Position numbers and translations under genes: made by a program | Source of the DNA: Parasegetibacter sp. NRK P23 | GTDB lineage: Bacteria; Bacteroidota; Bacteroidia; Chitinophagales; Chitinophagaceae | Reading direction: 5' to 3' | Length of the DNA: 64,000 nucleotides | NCBI RefSeq assembly: GCF_023721715.1 | Contig: NZ_JAMDLG010000001.1 | Coordinates: 3,449,784 to 3,513,783, forward strand | Part shown: positions 1-8,357 of the stretch, one piece after another | Layout of the letters: the number at the start of each line of letters is the position of its first letter | Numbering within the stretch: the first letter of the stretch is position 1 | The notes under the pieces: generated by a model | What the model was told of the DNA's origin: nothing | Databases searched by the model: none | What the model saw: the letters and a program-made list of their open reading frames with translations, nothing else

Positions 1-1128
1 AGGAATGGAGGCAATGTGCTCGTAAACAGTTCGGCTCCCATTCTCACGATGACCGTTGCGCCCAATGATGCAAACATGGTCTATCTTTCCACCTGCCCTG
101 GTGGCGGCGCTTCCACACGCATGTACCGTACCGGCGATGGGGGCGGAACATTCACCAACATTACGGCCGGACTGCCCGACAGGTATTTCTCCAAAATAGC
201 GGTGGACCCCGCCAACAAGAACCGTGTGGCCGTAACGCTTTCCGGCTTTGGCACCTCGCATGTATTCCTGAGTCACGACGGCGGCGCGAACTGGAGCGAT
301 ATAGACGGCAACCTGCCTGATGTACCGCACAACACGCTCGCGTTCGATCCGAACAATACCGGCAACCTCTACGTGGGCAACGACATCGGTGTGTTCTATG
401 TACAAAATCTGCCCACTTCCGGAACACTGCCCTCCACTATTTCCACCAATTGGACCGCTTACAACGAAGGATTCGGCGATGCGATCCTGGTGAGTGACAT
501 CGTGATTACATCGGGGAACGAACTGCGTATGTCCTCTTACGGTAGAGGCTTCTGGGGCCGGGCGCTCGCGCCCCAGGGTACGCTTCCCGTGAAAATGACT
601 TACTTCAAAGGCGTGAGCAAAGTGAAAGAGAACGAGCTCACCTGGCAAACGGAGATGGAAGAAAGTATCCGGCATTTTGTGGTGGAATACAGTACGGATG
701 CGGTTCATTTCATGGAAGCGGGAAGAGTCCTACCTAAGGCGAACAATGGCGGTGGCGCCAGCTATAACTTCCGCCACGCCATTACCTGGAACGGAAAAAT
801 CTACTACAGGCTGAAGATTCTCAACAACGACGGTACACACGAATACAGCGAAACCATCAACTTATTGCAAAGGGCTTCGGAAGGATGGAACATCTATCCG
901 AACCCGGTACTGTCGGACATAACGGTATCATGTAACCTGAGAAATTCCGGTTCCTACCAATGGAAGGTATTTGACAACAACGGTCGCCTGTTGTGGAAAC
1001 GGGAACTCAAACTTTCCGCAGGCGCGCAACAATATACATTGCCCATGAGCCAGTTGCATCCGGGCCTTTACCAATTCGTGGTGGAAGGAATGGATCAGCG
1101 GCAGGCATTTCCATTCATCAAAAAATAA
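1..1128 (+). CDS. T9SS-sorted secreted protein with sialidase-like repeats (5' end outside window)
   Basis: The frame is open from the first base, so the true start lies upstream; an internal GTG at 16 is not needed as a start. The visible 5' half carries BNR/sortilin-type blade motifs (TGDGGGTF and SHDGGANW, each followed by phrases such as AVDPANKNRVAV), the pattern of a secreted beta-propeller. After about residue 195 comes a beta-sandwich region, and the last 75 residues (YPNPVLSDITV to the terminal KK) form a type A T9SS sorting domain. The protein is therefore probably exported through the Sec system and then T9SS, and anchored or released at the cell surface. Enzymatic activity cannot be judged without the N-terminus. 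The next gene, 38 bp downstream on the same strand, is also a predicted T9SS cargo. Confidence 0.8.
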   Translation, partial: RNGGNVLVNSSAPILTMTVAPNDANMVYLSTCPGGGASTRMYRTGDGGGTFTNITAGLPDRYFSKIAVDPANKNRVAVTLSGFGTSHVFLSHDGGANWSDIDGNLPDVPHNTLAFDPNNTGNLYVGNDIGVFYVQNLPTSGTLPSTISTNWTAYNEGFGDAILVSDIVITSGNELRMSSYGRGFWGRALAPQGTLPVKMTYFKGVSKVKENELTWQTEMEESIRHFVVEYSTDAVHFMEAGRVLPKANNGGGASYNFRHAITWNGKIYYRLKILNNDGTHEYSETINLLQRASEGWNIYPNPVLSDITVSCNLRNSGSYQWKVFDNNGRLLWKRELKLSAGAQQYTLPMSQLHPGLYQFVVEGMDQRQAFPFIKK

Positions 1129-1166
1129 GCAGACTACCCTCAATCCTCACCCGAAAACAAATATCC

Positions 1167-2684
1167 ATGAAACAGTTCTACTCACTCAAAAGAAGTGTGT
1201 ACATGTTGTTTGCCGCGTGCTCTTTACTAACAATGCATGTACAGGCTCAATTTAATTGCGACGGCATCACGAACATGTATGGCGTTTTTATCAGGGCTAC
1301 CAACCCAACTGGTGTATATGTGGCGCCCATCGCATTCTCAAACGGTAATATCGGAACAACCGTGCGTTCTTTTTCAGTACCTGCCTACAATACAATGACA
1401 GGCTCGTATGGTGCGGCAACCCTGGCTATTTCCTCGGCTACCGGAAGAATGTTTTATTTGACCAGGGATGCAGGTGCCAAGTATTTCTGGACACATGATC
1501 CTGTTTCGAATACCAGGTACCGCACCACCACACCATCGTCCATGAACAATGAGTTCTACGTTAAACTGGCTGTTGGTCCGGACAACAGAGTTTACGGGCT
1601 TGCAACGAATTCAACGCTTGCGGATTCAGTTGGCAGAACCCGCGTGGTAAGGTTCAGCGACTGCTTTACCGGAAACAACTGTACCACCATAGAAACCCTT
1701 GGTTTTATTCCCGCGGCTGAAATGTACAACTGGTACCAATACAACGGTGACATCTGCTTTTCGAGCAATGGCGACCTGTTTCTTTTCGGATCACACTATG
1801 TACGTACTTCTTCATCAACCGGCTATTACGATCAATCCCGGGTTTACCGTATACCGGCAGCCAATATTCCCACCACCGCGGGAACAGGTGATATTCATGT
1901 AGATTATATTGGCACCGTTCCGGCGTTACAGGGCAGGGGCGTTTCCGGCGCGGCATTCGACAGCTATGGCAACTTTTATATTTCTTCCGCCGATCAGAAT
2001 GCGGGCACTTCTTCACTTTATATGGGAAGTACCTTCGAATCCACCATTCTGGTGAACCAGATTACTACCATGAGCGCGCCGGCCTCCGGTTATTTTCTTA
2101 CGGACCTGGCTACCTGTGTTTATCCGCACATGGTCATACTGGATGAACCAAAACTTACTTTGTATGCGCGGAAGCAAAAGAATAGTGTCAACATCTCGTT
2201 TCATGTAAGCGATCAGCAGCGGGTGAAAGAATATGTGATTGAAAAGAAATCACCACACTACCGGGAGTTCATCAACTGGAAGAAAGTTGCTGTTTCCGGA
2301 ACCACCGAATACACGGTTGCAGATAACGAAGAACTGGCGGAAGGAAATACCCACTACCGGGTCCGGACAATCACCAAGGAAGGTAGAGCATATTATTCGG
2401 CCACGGTGTATGTTCAGGAGCATGGTGCCGGAACAACATTCACGTTAAAGTCTGCTGTTATTGGTCAGACGATTGAAGGAGAGTTGTATGCTGAAAAGTC
2501 AGGTATGGTGGAACTGGAATTGATGGATCATTCCGGCAGAAGGGTTGCGTTTGAAAGAAAGCAGGTACAACAAGGAACCGGGAGAATACTCATGGAAAAG
2601 TTACCTGCACTTCGGCCGGGATTGTATATTTTAAGAACTAACGCTAATGGATACATGCAGTCCTTTAAATTGATGAAATACTGA
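1167..2684 (+). CDS. Secreted beta-propeller-like protein with T9SS C-terminal sorting domain
   Basis: The frame is open from 993, but ATG 1167 is chosen because it begins a standard signal peptide (MKQFYSLKRSV, a hydrophobic stretch, then VQAQ). The mature part of roughly 380 residues alternates short hydrophobic strands with G/N/D turns, including repeated phrases such as VKLAVGPDNRVYGLA and GAAFDSYGNFYIS, which suggests a propeller fold. The C-terminal region has a fibronectin-like stretch (about residues 320-400) and ends in a T9SS type A domain with the motif LRPGLYILRTN and a terminal FKLMKY. It probably shares a transcript with the gene before it. I do not recognise a specific function; a surface structural or binding role is the reasonable default. 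Confidence 0.75.
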   Translation: MKQFYSLKRSVYMLFAACSLLTMHVQAQFNCDGITNMYGVFIRATNPTGVYVAPIAFSNGNIGTTVRSFSVPAYNTMTGSYGAATLAISSATGRMFYLTRDAGAKYFWTHDPVSNTRYRTTTPSSMNNEFYVKLAVGPDNRVYGLATNSTLADSVGRTRVVRFSDCFTGNNCTTIETLGFIPAAEMYNWYQYNGDICFSSNGDLFLFGSHYVRTSSSTGYYDQSRVYRIPAANIPTTAGTGDIHVDYIGTVPALQGRGVSGAAFDSYGNFYISSADQNAGTSSLYMGSTFESTILVNQITTMSAPASGYFLTDLATCVYPHMVILDEPKLTLYARKQKNSVNISFHVSDQQRVKEYVIEKKSPHYREFINWKKVAVSGTTEYTVADNEELAEGNTHYRVRTITKEGRAYYSATVYVQEHGAGTTFTLKSAVIGQTIEGELYAEKSGMVELELMDHSGRRVAFERKQVQQGTGRILMEKLPALRPGLYILRTNANGYMQSFKLMKY

Positions 2685-2870
2685 TAGCTTTTCCGTTCTT
2701 TTAACATCATTCCGATGCGTGAAAAAAACAGATCGAACCGGCAACGCTGTTGTACTTTCCCGGATAGCGCTGCCGCCAACGTTGTTTTCCTTTGGGTGTA
2801 TCAGTGTTCTTCACGGAAGCTTCGCCGTTAAAAAACGCAAGCGCATGCCGATGTAAACGTACTGCTGAAA

Positions 2871-2919
2871 GCCCCGTCACCACTGCCTGTAGCGTTGGTG
2901 GCGGGGCATAATTTTTTTT
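2871..2919 (+). terminator. Intrinsic terminator
   Basis: A 12-bp stem (GCCCCGTCACCA pairing with TGGTGGCGGGGC, one G-T wobble) has a 13-nt loop and is followed by ATAATTTTTTTT. It lies about 190 bp after the T9SS gene ending at 2684. The message therefore either carries a long 3' tail or an unrecognised short transcript ends here. Confidence 0.75.
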
Positions 2920-3170
2920 AGCCGACGCTTGCACAATTCAAAAATGATTTACATCTTTGTGCTATACTAATCCTCCGTACCCAATTATCTACTGAAATTC
3001 CCCGCTTCCAATTTTCCTGTTTACTTTTTTATTGTATTCCCGTATGGGATAATTATACCTGAAACCCAAAGAAAATGATACATCGTTTCATGTGCAAACC
3101 CGTGTGCAGCGTTATGAATGTGCTCAGCGCTGTCTTTTCCAGCAAACAACAGATCAACAACATATTATAG

Positions 3171-3188
3171 ACTGAAACCAGTTTCAGT
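3171..3188. promoter_or_regulatory. Inverted repeat, candidate operator
   Basis: ACTGAAAC and GTTTCAGT are perfect 8-bp inverted arms around a CA spacer. The size and AAAC-NN-GTTT core fit a dimeric helix-turn-helix repressor site. The binding protein is not identifiable from this window. Confidence 0.45.
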
Positions 3189-3264
3189 TTAAACGCCTAC
3201 TATTTAAAGGGTACGGATGCTAAAGCCGGGGCTATTCTTAGTTCCGGCATTCCTGTTGCCACGA

Positions 3265-3420
3265 AGTGGCCATCTCCCATAAATTAGCGCGATCATTTTA
3301 GTGGCCATCTCCCCTCAACTATGGATAGTTTGTTCGTGGCAATCTGCATTTGGCTAGCGCAAACATTTTACTCATCATCTCCTGTCAACTACCGAAATCA
3401 TGTTTGGGGTAATCGCCAAC
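3265..3420 (+). repeat. Degenerate direct repeat
   Basis: The phrase GTGGCCATCTCCC occurs at about 3266 and again at 3301, and a mutated form (CTCATCATCTCC) at 3371. TAGCGC followed by CATTTTA precedes the second and third copies, and TCAACTA follows the module in both. The period is 35 bp and then about 70 bp. It looks like an old tandem duplication in decay. Confidence 0.4.
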
Positions 3421-3480
3421 CCATAAACGCAGGCACAAAAAATATTATATAAAATTATTCCCTTTCCATTTGGTTTATAT

Positions 3481-3496
3481 TGTAAACTAGTTTACA
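3481..3496. promoter_or_regulatory. Perfect 16-bp palindrome, candidate operator of the TonB receptor operon
   Basis: TGTAAACTAGTTTACA is identical to its reverse complement and ends 18 bp before the TTG start at 3515. A protein bound here would cover the promoter or the initiation region. The half-site GTAAAC also appears in the palindrome upstream of the susC-like gene at 60427-60442. Confidence 0.55.
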
Positions 3497-3514
3497 TTCG
3501 ATAAAAATTCAGCA

Positions 3515-5755
3515 TTGAAACCAATCCTAACACTGCTCATTCTACTGCTTTTCTGCTCCCAAACACAAGCCCAGCAAGTGATTCAGGGAAAAGTGATCAA
3601 CCAGAAGGGGCGCCCGGTACGAGGCGCGGCCATTGCGCTCCAGGATTCCTACGATGGGGCCACCTCCGATTCTCTGGGGCAATTCAGCTTCTCCACCACC
3701 GAAAAAGGGAAGTTCATTATAGAAGTGAAAGCGTCCGGTTACAAAGACTGGATGGACCAGTTGAACCTGGATTCCACCATCGCGCCCCTTACCATTCTTT
3801 TAAAGGAAAACCAGGATGAACTCAAAGCCGTGGTGATTACCGCAGGTAGCTTTGAAGCGGGTGACAAAAAGCGGGGAACCGTACTCACCTCGCTGGATAT
3901 CGTAACCACTGCCAGCGCCAACGCAGACATTACTTCCGCTATCCGCACATTGCCCGGTACACAGCAGATCGGGGAAACCGAAGGCCTCTTTGTAAGAGGT
4001 GGCGCAGGCTATGAAGCCAAAACATTTATTGATGGCACCATGGTGAATAACCCGTTCTTTTCAAGCGTTCCCAATATCGCGCAGCGCGGCCGTTTTTCTC
4101 CCTTTCTTTTTAAAGGAACAGTATTCAGCAGCGGCGGTTATTCCGCTTTATACGGCCAGGCCCTTTCCTCTGCGCTGATCCTGGAATCTATTGATCTGCC
4201 GGAAAAATCTTCCGCCGATATCGGTGTTTCAACGGTAGGACTGAACGGTGGTTTTCAGCACCTTTCAAAAGATAAAAAATCATCCTGGGGCATTAATTAC
4301 AGTTATACCAACCTGCTGCCCTATTTCAAAGTAGTGAAGCAGCAGCCAGACTATTTTAAGGTACCGGAGTTTCACAATATCGAAGGCAACTTCAGGGTCA
4401 AAACAAAACGCGGCGGCATGGTTAAAATGTATGCGTATTCCAATTTCTCCAAACTGGGATTGCGTTCTGAAAACATTGATTCCACCGGACTTAAAAACGC
4501 CTTTGCCCTCGATAACCTGAACCTCTATTCCAACCTGTCCTGGAGAGAAAGATGGGGCAACAACTGGAGTTCGGAACTTGGTATTTCTTTCAGTAAAAAC
4601 AGGGATGAAATTGAAGGCGCATTACAGAATGCTGATAATAAACCTACACCTGCATCAGGTATTGAAGTACTGGATGCGCAGAACTTTTCAGTGGATACAA
4701 AAGGAGAGCTCTACCAGGCCAGAATGGTCATCACAAAGAAATTCGGCGGACTCAGCGCCATCCGTTTCGGTGGTGAACAGTTCTTCTACCGCGACCGGCA
4801 ATTTTTCAATAATCCTTTCATACAAAATGCGGAAGGCAAACTCAACGATAACTATACGGCCCTGTTCGCGGAAACCGATCTGTACATCACAAGCGGACTT
4901 GCCGCAAAACCCGGTATCCGTGCGGAATACAGTTCCTTACTGGGAAAATACAACCTCGCGCCCCGTTTTTCCCTCGCCCAACGGGTAGGTGAAAAAGCCC
5001 AGGTATCCGCTGCCTACGGCATATTCTATCAGAAGCCGGAAAACAATTTTCTATTTCTGCAACAAAACCTCGGATACACCCGCGCCGCGCACTACATTCT
5101 CAACTACCAACTGATCTCCAGAAACTATACCCTGCGCACTGAAGTGTTTTACAAAAAATATGATGCGCTCGTAAAAACCGTGCCCGACACCAATAATAAC
5201 GGAAAAGGTTATGCGAAAGGTTTCGAGTTGTTCTGGCGCGACCGGAAAACCATTAAGAACATGGACTACTGGATTTCATACTCCTGGCTGGATACGGAGC
5301 GTGACCACCTCAATTTCCCATTCGCCACCCAACCGGGTTTCGCGGCCAACCACACCGCTTCGCTGGTGATGAAAAAGTTTGTGACCCCGCTGAAGACCAA
5401 TATCAACGGCTCCTACACTTATGCTACCGGAAGGCCCTACTTCAACCCGAATAAACCATCCGATCAGTTTCTATCCGACCGTACAAGAGATTTTCACAGC
5501 ATGAGTCTTTCTTTCAACTACCTGCCCAATATCGGGAAGAAGACCAATACATTCGTGGTTTGGGTACTCTCCATCAACAATGTACTCGGCGCCAACCAGG
5601 TGTACAACTATTCGTACAGCAACCGTCTCCGTGAAGCAGACGGCTCGCTGCGTGCGCACCCTATCGGTCCGCCCGCGAAACGCTTCATATTCCTCGGCTG
5701 CTTTATCAGTATCGGCACCGATCGTACGGATGAAATCATCAACAGCAATCTATAA
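3515..5755 (+). CDS. TonB-dependent outer-membrane receptor
   Basis: This 746-residue protein starts at TTG. The in-frame stop at 3488 leaves TTG 3515 as the only sensible start, and it opens directly into a signal peptide (MKPILTLLILLLF...QTQAQ). Residues ~20-95 form a carboxypeptidase-regulatory-like beta domain (VIQGKVINQKGRPVRGAAI). They are followed by a plug (about residues 105-220; SAIRTLPGTQQ, LFVRGGAGYEAKTFIDGTMV) and then a beta-barrel to the C-terminus. The family imports large or scarce ligands across the outer membrane using TonB energy. There is no SusD partner, so siderophore, metal or cofactor uptake is more likely than glycan uptake, but the substrate cannot be read from sequence. 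It leads a unit with the 2TM and TPR genes that follow. Confidence 0.85.
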   Translation: MKPILTLLILLLFCSQTQAQQVIQGKVINQKGRPVRGAAIALQDSYDGATSDSLGQFSFSTTEKGKFIIEVKASGYKDWMDQLNLDSTIAPLTILLKENQDELKAVVITAGSFEAGDKKRGTVLTSLDIVTTASANADITSAIRTLPGTQQIGETEGLFVRGGAGYEAKTFIDGTMVNNPFFSSVPNIAQRGRFSPFLFKGTVFSSGGYSALYGQALSSALILESIDLPEKSSADIGVSTVGLNGGFQHLSKDKKSSWGINYSYTNLLPYFKVVKQQPDYFKVPEFHNIEGNFRVKTKRGGMVKMYAYSNFSKLGLRSENIDSTGLKNAFALDNLNLYSNLSWRERWGNNWSSELGISFSKNRDEIEGALQNADNKPTPASGIEVLDAQNFSVDTKGELYQARMVITKKFGGLSAIRFGGEQFFYRDRQFFNNPFIQNAEGKLNDNYTALFAETDLYITSGLAAKPGIRAEYSSLLGKYNLAPRFSLAQRVGEKAQVSAAYGIFYQKPENNFLFLQQNLGYTRAAHYILNYQLISRNYTLRTEVFYKKYDALVKTVPDTNNNGKGYAKGFELFWRDRKTIKNMDYWISYSWLDTERDHLNFPFATQPGFAANHTASLVMKKFVTPLKTNINGSYTYATGRPYFNPNKPSDQFLSDRTRDFHSMSLSFNYLPNIGKKTNTFVVWVLSINNVLGANQVYNYSYSNRLREADGSLRAHPIGPPAKRFIFLGCFISIGTDRTDEIINSNL

Positions 5756-5778
5756 CCAACATTAAAACACACACACAG

Positions 5779-6072
5779 ATGCAAAACAATCCTGAAAAAG
5801 ATCCCGTTCTCTGGGAGATCGCGCAAAAAAGGGCCAGCTTTAAATGGAACCTGGCTTCTTACATTATCGTCAACACTTTCCTGTGGCTGCTCTGGTATTT
5901 CACCGGCAACCGTTATGTACATGAATCGCACATACCCTGGCCGGTTTGGCCCACATTGGGATGGGGGATAGGCATCGTTTTCCATTACATGGGCGCCTAT
6001 GTTTTCCCCAAACAAACTTCAGCGGAAACGGAATACGAAAAACTCCTTCGTTCAAAACAAAACAAACACTAA
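5779..6072 (+). CDS. 2TM domain-containing small membrane protein
   Basis: This 97-residue protein is 23 bp after the TonB receptor gene. A charged N-terminus (residues 1-25) precedes two hydrophobic helices (about residues 27-43 and 57-76), separated by a short loop with H/P/W residues. The family pattern is short helix-RxFxxHl-helix as in the Bacteroidota 2TM domain, which occurs both as a free protein and at the N-terminus of LytS-type sensor kinases. Its biochemical role is unknown. Here it sits between a receptor and a periplasmic TPR protein, so an envelope role linked to that receptor is inferred. Confidence 0.75.
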   Translation: MQNNPEKDPVLWEIAQKRASFKWNLASYIIVNTFLWLLWYFTGNRYVHESHIPWPVWPTLGWGIGIVFHYMGAYVFPKQTSAETEYEKLLRSKQNKH

Positions 6073-6097
6073 TACCATCAACATTAAACTTTCAACA

Positions 6098-6754
6098 ATG
6101 AAAAAACTACTTTATTTAACCGCGGCATTCCTTGTTTTCACTTTTTCAGCCAGCAGTCAGGACAAATTTACCGAAGCCATGAAAAAGCAACTCGCGGCGT
6201 TTGATACCACCAGTAAACCTGAAGCTTTCAGCGCATTGGGGAATAGTTTTCAACGGATCGGCGATGTAGAAAAAACACAGTGGCTGCCTTATTATTATGC
6301 CGCGCTCAGCAAGTTGATGAGCGGATTAATCATCAACCAAACCGATCCTTCACAATCCGATGTGTACGCGGATCAGGCTGAAGAATTTTACAACAAGGCG
6401 AAAGCGCTTACTACGGAAAATTCTGAACTGCATTGTCTGGGCAAGATACTCGCCACACTTCGTATGCTTGGGGATCCGCAAAACAGGTACATGCAGTACA
6501 GTGGTATCGCCGCGGAGCACCTTCAGAAAGCCAGAGCACTGGATCCTACCAATCCCCGCCCGGACTATCTTGAGGCACAGGACCTGTATTATACGCCTGA
6601 GCAATTTGGTGGCGACAAAAAGAAAGCGGTGGAAATGCTGAAGACCGCGCTGGTAAAATTCGAGGCGTTCAAACCGGCTTCTCCCATTCATCCGTATTGG
6701 GGCAAACAACAGGTGCAGACCATGCTAACGCAGGTTGATGGCGCCGGTAAATAA
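6098..6754 (+). CDS. Periplasmic TPR-like protein
   Basis: ATG 6098 is chosen over the longer in-frame opening at 5999 because it begins a signal peptide (MKKLLYLTAAFLVFTFSASSQ). The mature ~198 residues are helical with TPR-style phrases: FYNKAKALTTENSELHCLGKI, AAEHLQKARALDPTNPRPDYL and KKAVEMLKTAL. This repeat type makes a superhelical protein-binding scaffold. The gene is 25 bp after the 2TM gene, so receptor, 2TM and TPR genes look co-transcribed. The partner protein is unknown. Confidence 0.7.
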   Translation: MKKLLYLTAAFLVFTFSASSQDKFTEAMKKQLAAFDTTSKPEAFSALGNSFQRIGDVEKTQWLPYYYAALSKLMSGLIINQTDPSQSDVYADQAEEFYNKAKALTTENSELHCLGKILATLRMLGDPQNRYMQYSGIAAEHLQKARALDPTNPRPDYLEAQDLYYTPEQFGGDKKKAVEMLKTALVKFEAFKPASPIHPYWGKQQVQTMLTQVDGAGK

Positions 6755-6789
6755 GCGATTTGCCTTACATTGAGTAAAATTAACGTACA

Positions 6790-7368
6790 ATGGAGCGCCA
6801 GGAAAGTCTGCAACTGATTGAGGCCATGATCAACAAGGCCAGGAACCAGTTTACTGAGAACGGGCATTTGTACCTGCTGTGGGGCTGGGTGGTATTGGTG
6901 TGCAGTGTGGTGCATTTCACCCTGCTCAACTTTACCACCTTTCAAAAACCCTGGCTGGTATGGCTGCTCACCTGGCTTGCGGTGGCGTACCAGGTGCGGT
7001 ATATATTCAGGAGAAATAAACAACAGCGGGTGCGTACTTATACCGATGATATCCTGAAATACGTTTGGATCTGCTTCACCATCTGCATGTTCCTCCTGAG
7101 TTATGTGATTGGTGCCATGATGGGTGGTGATGCGTTCCGGTATTTTTACCCGGTATTCCTGGTGTTGTATGGGGTGCCTACTTTCCTTTCAGGCATCATT
7201 CTGCGGTTCCGGCCACTGGTGGCGGGCGCCATTGGTTGCTGGGCCTTATCTTTGCCGGCCGCGCTCATTCCGTTCCGCTACCAGCTTCTGTTGCTGGCGG
7301 CGGCGGTGCTGGTGGCCTGGATCATACCGGGATATATGCTGCGTGCGCGGTTCAAACAACAGCAATAG
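6790..7368 (+). CDS. Six-helix inner-membrane protein of unknown function (paralog 1)
   Basis: This 192-residue protein has a short amphipathic N-terminus (QESLQLIEAMINKARNQF) and six hydrophobic segments starting near residues 27, 57, 90, 117, 141 and 160. It shares its N-terminal motif (LIxxMINKA+N), the LWG at the first helix and the LYGVPTF/LRFRPL segment with the next gene, which starts 2 bp downstream. They are tandem duplicates. I cannot assign a transport or enzymatic role, since no charged catalytic motif is visible. It belongs to an operon ending in a winged-helix regulator, an arrangement typical of signal-responsive membrane modules. Confidence 0.65.
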   Translation: MERQESLQLIEAMINKARNQFTENGHLYLLWGWVVLVCSVVHFTLLNFTTFQKPWLVWLLTWLAVAYQVRYIFRRNKQQRVRTYTDDILKYVWICFTICMFLLSYVIGAMMGGDAFRYFYPVFLVLYGVPTFLSGIILRFRPLVAGAIGCWALSLPAALIPFRYQLLLLAAAVLVAWIIPGYMLRARFKQQQ

Positions 7369-7370
7369 TT

Positions 7371-8024
7371 ATGGAAGAAAAGGAATTTACAAAAGAGCAA
7401 CAACTGGAACTGATCAGTAAAATGATCAATAAGGCGAAGAACTCTTACCACGATACCGGCATTGGGCCCATTTTATGGGGAAGTGTGATCTCGGTGTGCA
7501 GTTTGCTCACCTGGTACGAAGTTAACTGGGGGGTAAAACTGCCCTTTGATATCTGGTTACTCACATTGTTGGCCATCATTCCGCAGGTAATCATCAGCAT
7601 AAAAGAGAAACGTTCCCGTAAGGCGCGTTCCTATGACAGTACCGCCATGGATTTTATCTGGATTTCTTTCGGCGTGGCCATCTTCCTGCTGGTGCACATC
7701 AACATCAACGTGGGCAAAGAGGTGGGACGTATGCTGCGCACCTTCAGGGAGATGGGCATTGAAGAATCGTTCCGGTATTCCAGTTACAGTTTATCTCAGT
7801 TCTTGTTGTTATACGGTATTCCCACCATCATAACGGGAGGCATTATGCGTTTTCGACCCATGTTGGTGGGCGGCATCGTGTGCTGGGTATGTTGTATCAT
7901 CAGCGTGTACACGCCGGTAAGCACCGATCTGCTGCTCACGGCTGTTGCGGCCGTTTCGGCGTGGCTCATCCCCGGCATTATTTTGTGGAAAAGATACAGG
8001 AAGCAGCAATCCGCTCATGTTTAA
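7371..8024 (+). CDS. Six-helix inner-membrane protein of unknown function (paralog 2)
   Basis: ATG 7371 (MEEKEFTKEQQLELIS) is used although the frame is open further upstream, because the upstream extension overlaps the previous gene and loses similarity to it. The 217-residue protein repeats the layout of paralog 1: MINKAKNSYH motif, LWGSV at helix 1, six helices, and LLYGIPTI followed by MRFRPMLVGG. An extra hydrophilic loop (about residues 110-138, rich in R/E) is not present in paralog 1. Its stop overlaps the regulator start by 8 nt, indicating translational coupling. Confidence 0.65.
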   Translation: MEEKEFTKEQQLELISKMINKAKNSYHDTGIGPILWGSVISVCSLLTWYEVNWGVKLPFDIWLLTLLAIIPQVIISIKEKRSRKARSYDSTAMDFIWISFGVAIFLLVHININVGKEVGRMLRTFREMGIEESFRYSSYSLSQFLLLYGIPTIITGGIMRFRPMLVGGIVCWVCCIISVYTPVSTDLLLTAVAAVSAWLIPGIILWKRYRKQQSAHV

Positions 8025-8301
8025 GGAACTGGATCCCATATTGCACTCGCCGCTGCGCCTGGCAGTGGTTTCACTCCTCATCAGTGTGCGGGAGGCGGAG
8101 TTTACATTTCTGAAAGAGAAAACAGAAGCGACGGCAGGCAACCTGAGCGTGCAGATTTCTAAATTAAAGGAAGCCGGGTATATCGAAGTCGCCAAACAGT
8201 TTCGCGACAATTATCCCCAAACCATCTGCAAGATTACCGCGGAAGGCGTGAAGGCCTTCGATCAGTATGTGAAGAACCTTCAAAGTTACCTGAAGCCGTA
8301 A
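8017..8301 (+). CDS. Winged-helix transcriptional regulator (HTH_34-like)
   Basis: This 94-residue protein from ATG 8017 (MFKELDPILHSPLRLAVVSLL) matches the compact MarR/ArsR-like winged-helix family. Helix 1-2 is 'LHSPLRLAVVSLLI', the recognition region is 'TAGNLSVQISKLKEAGYIEV', the wing contains 'YPQTICKITAEG', and the C-terminal helix is the probable dimerisation helix. These proteins consist only of a DNA-binding domain and often control the membrane protein encoded beside them. The 8-nt overlap with the preceding membrane protein gene supports a functional unit with the two paralogs. The ligand or signal is unknown. Confidence 0.8.
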   Translation: MFKELDPILHSPLRLAVVSLLISVREAEFTFLKEKTEATAGNLSVQISKLKEAGYIEVAKQFRDNYPQTICKITAEGVKAFDQYVKNLQSYLKP

Positions 8302-8331
8302 AAAAAGGGCCGCCATGAAACGTGGCGACCC
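8300..8331 (-). terminator. Intrinsic terminator for the minus-strand T9SS gene
   Basis: On the minus strand, GGGTCGCCA, a 7-nt loop and TGGCGGCCC are followed by seven T residues. It lies directly after the stop of the 8358-9785 gene and next to the plus-strand regulator stop, so it separates the two convergent units. Confidence 0.75.
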
Positions 8332-8357
8332 TAAACCTCTGATTGACCTAACATTCT

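Larger units (their letters stand above)
2920..3514. other. Long non-coding leader upstream of the TonB receptor gene
   Basis: There is no convincing gene in these roughly 600 bases. The stretch is AT-rich and holds, in order: an 18-bp inverted repeat at 3171-3188, a decayed tandem repeat at about 3265-3420, and a perfect palindrome at 3481-3496 that almost touches the next start codon. The layout is what one expects of a regulated promoter region, perhaps with the eroded remains of a lost gene or repeat element. Confidence 0.5.

Noticed and set aside
2714-2830. A 38-codon open frame beginning ATGCGTGAAAAA
   Set aside because: No leader, no conserved pattern and unusual Arg/Cys content; more likely part of a 3' tail before the terminator at 2871.
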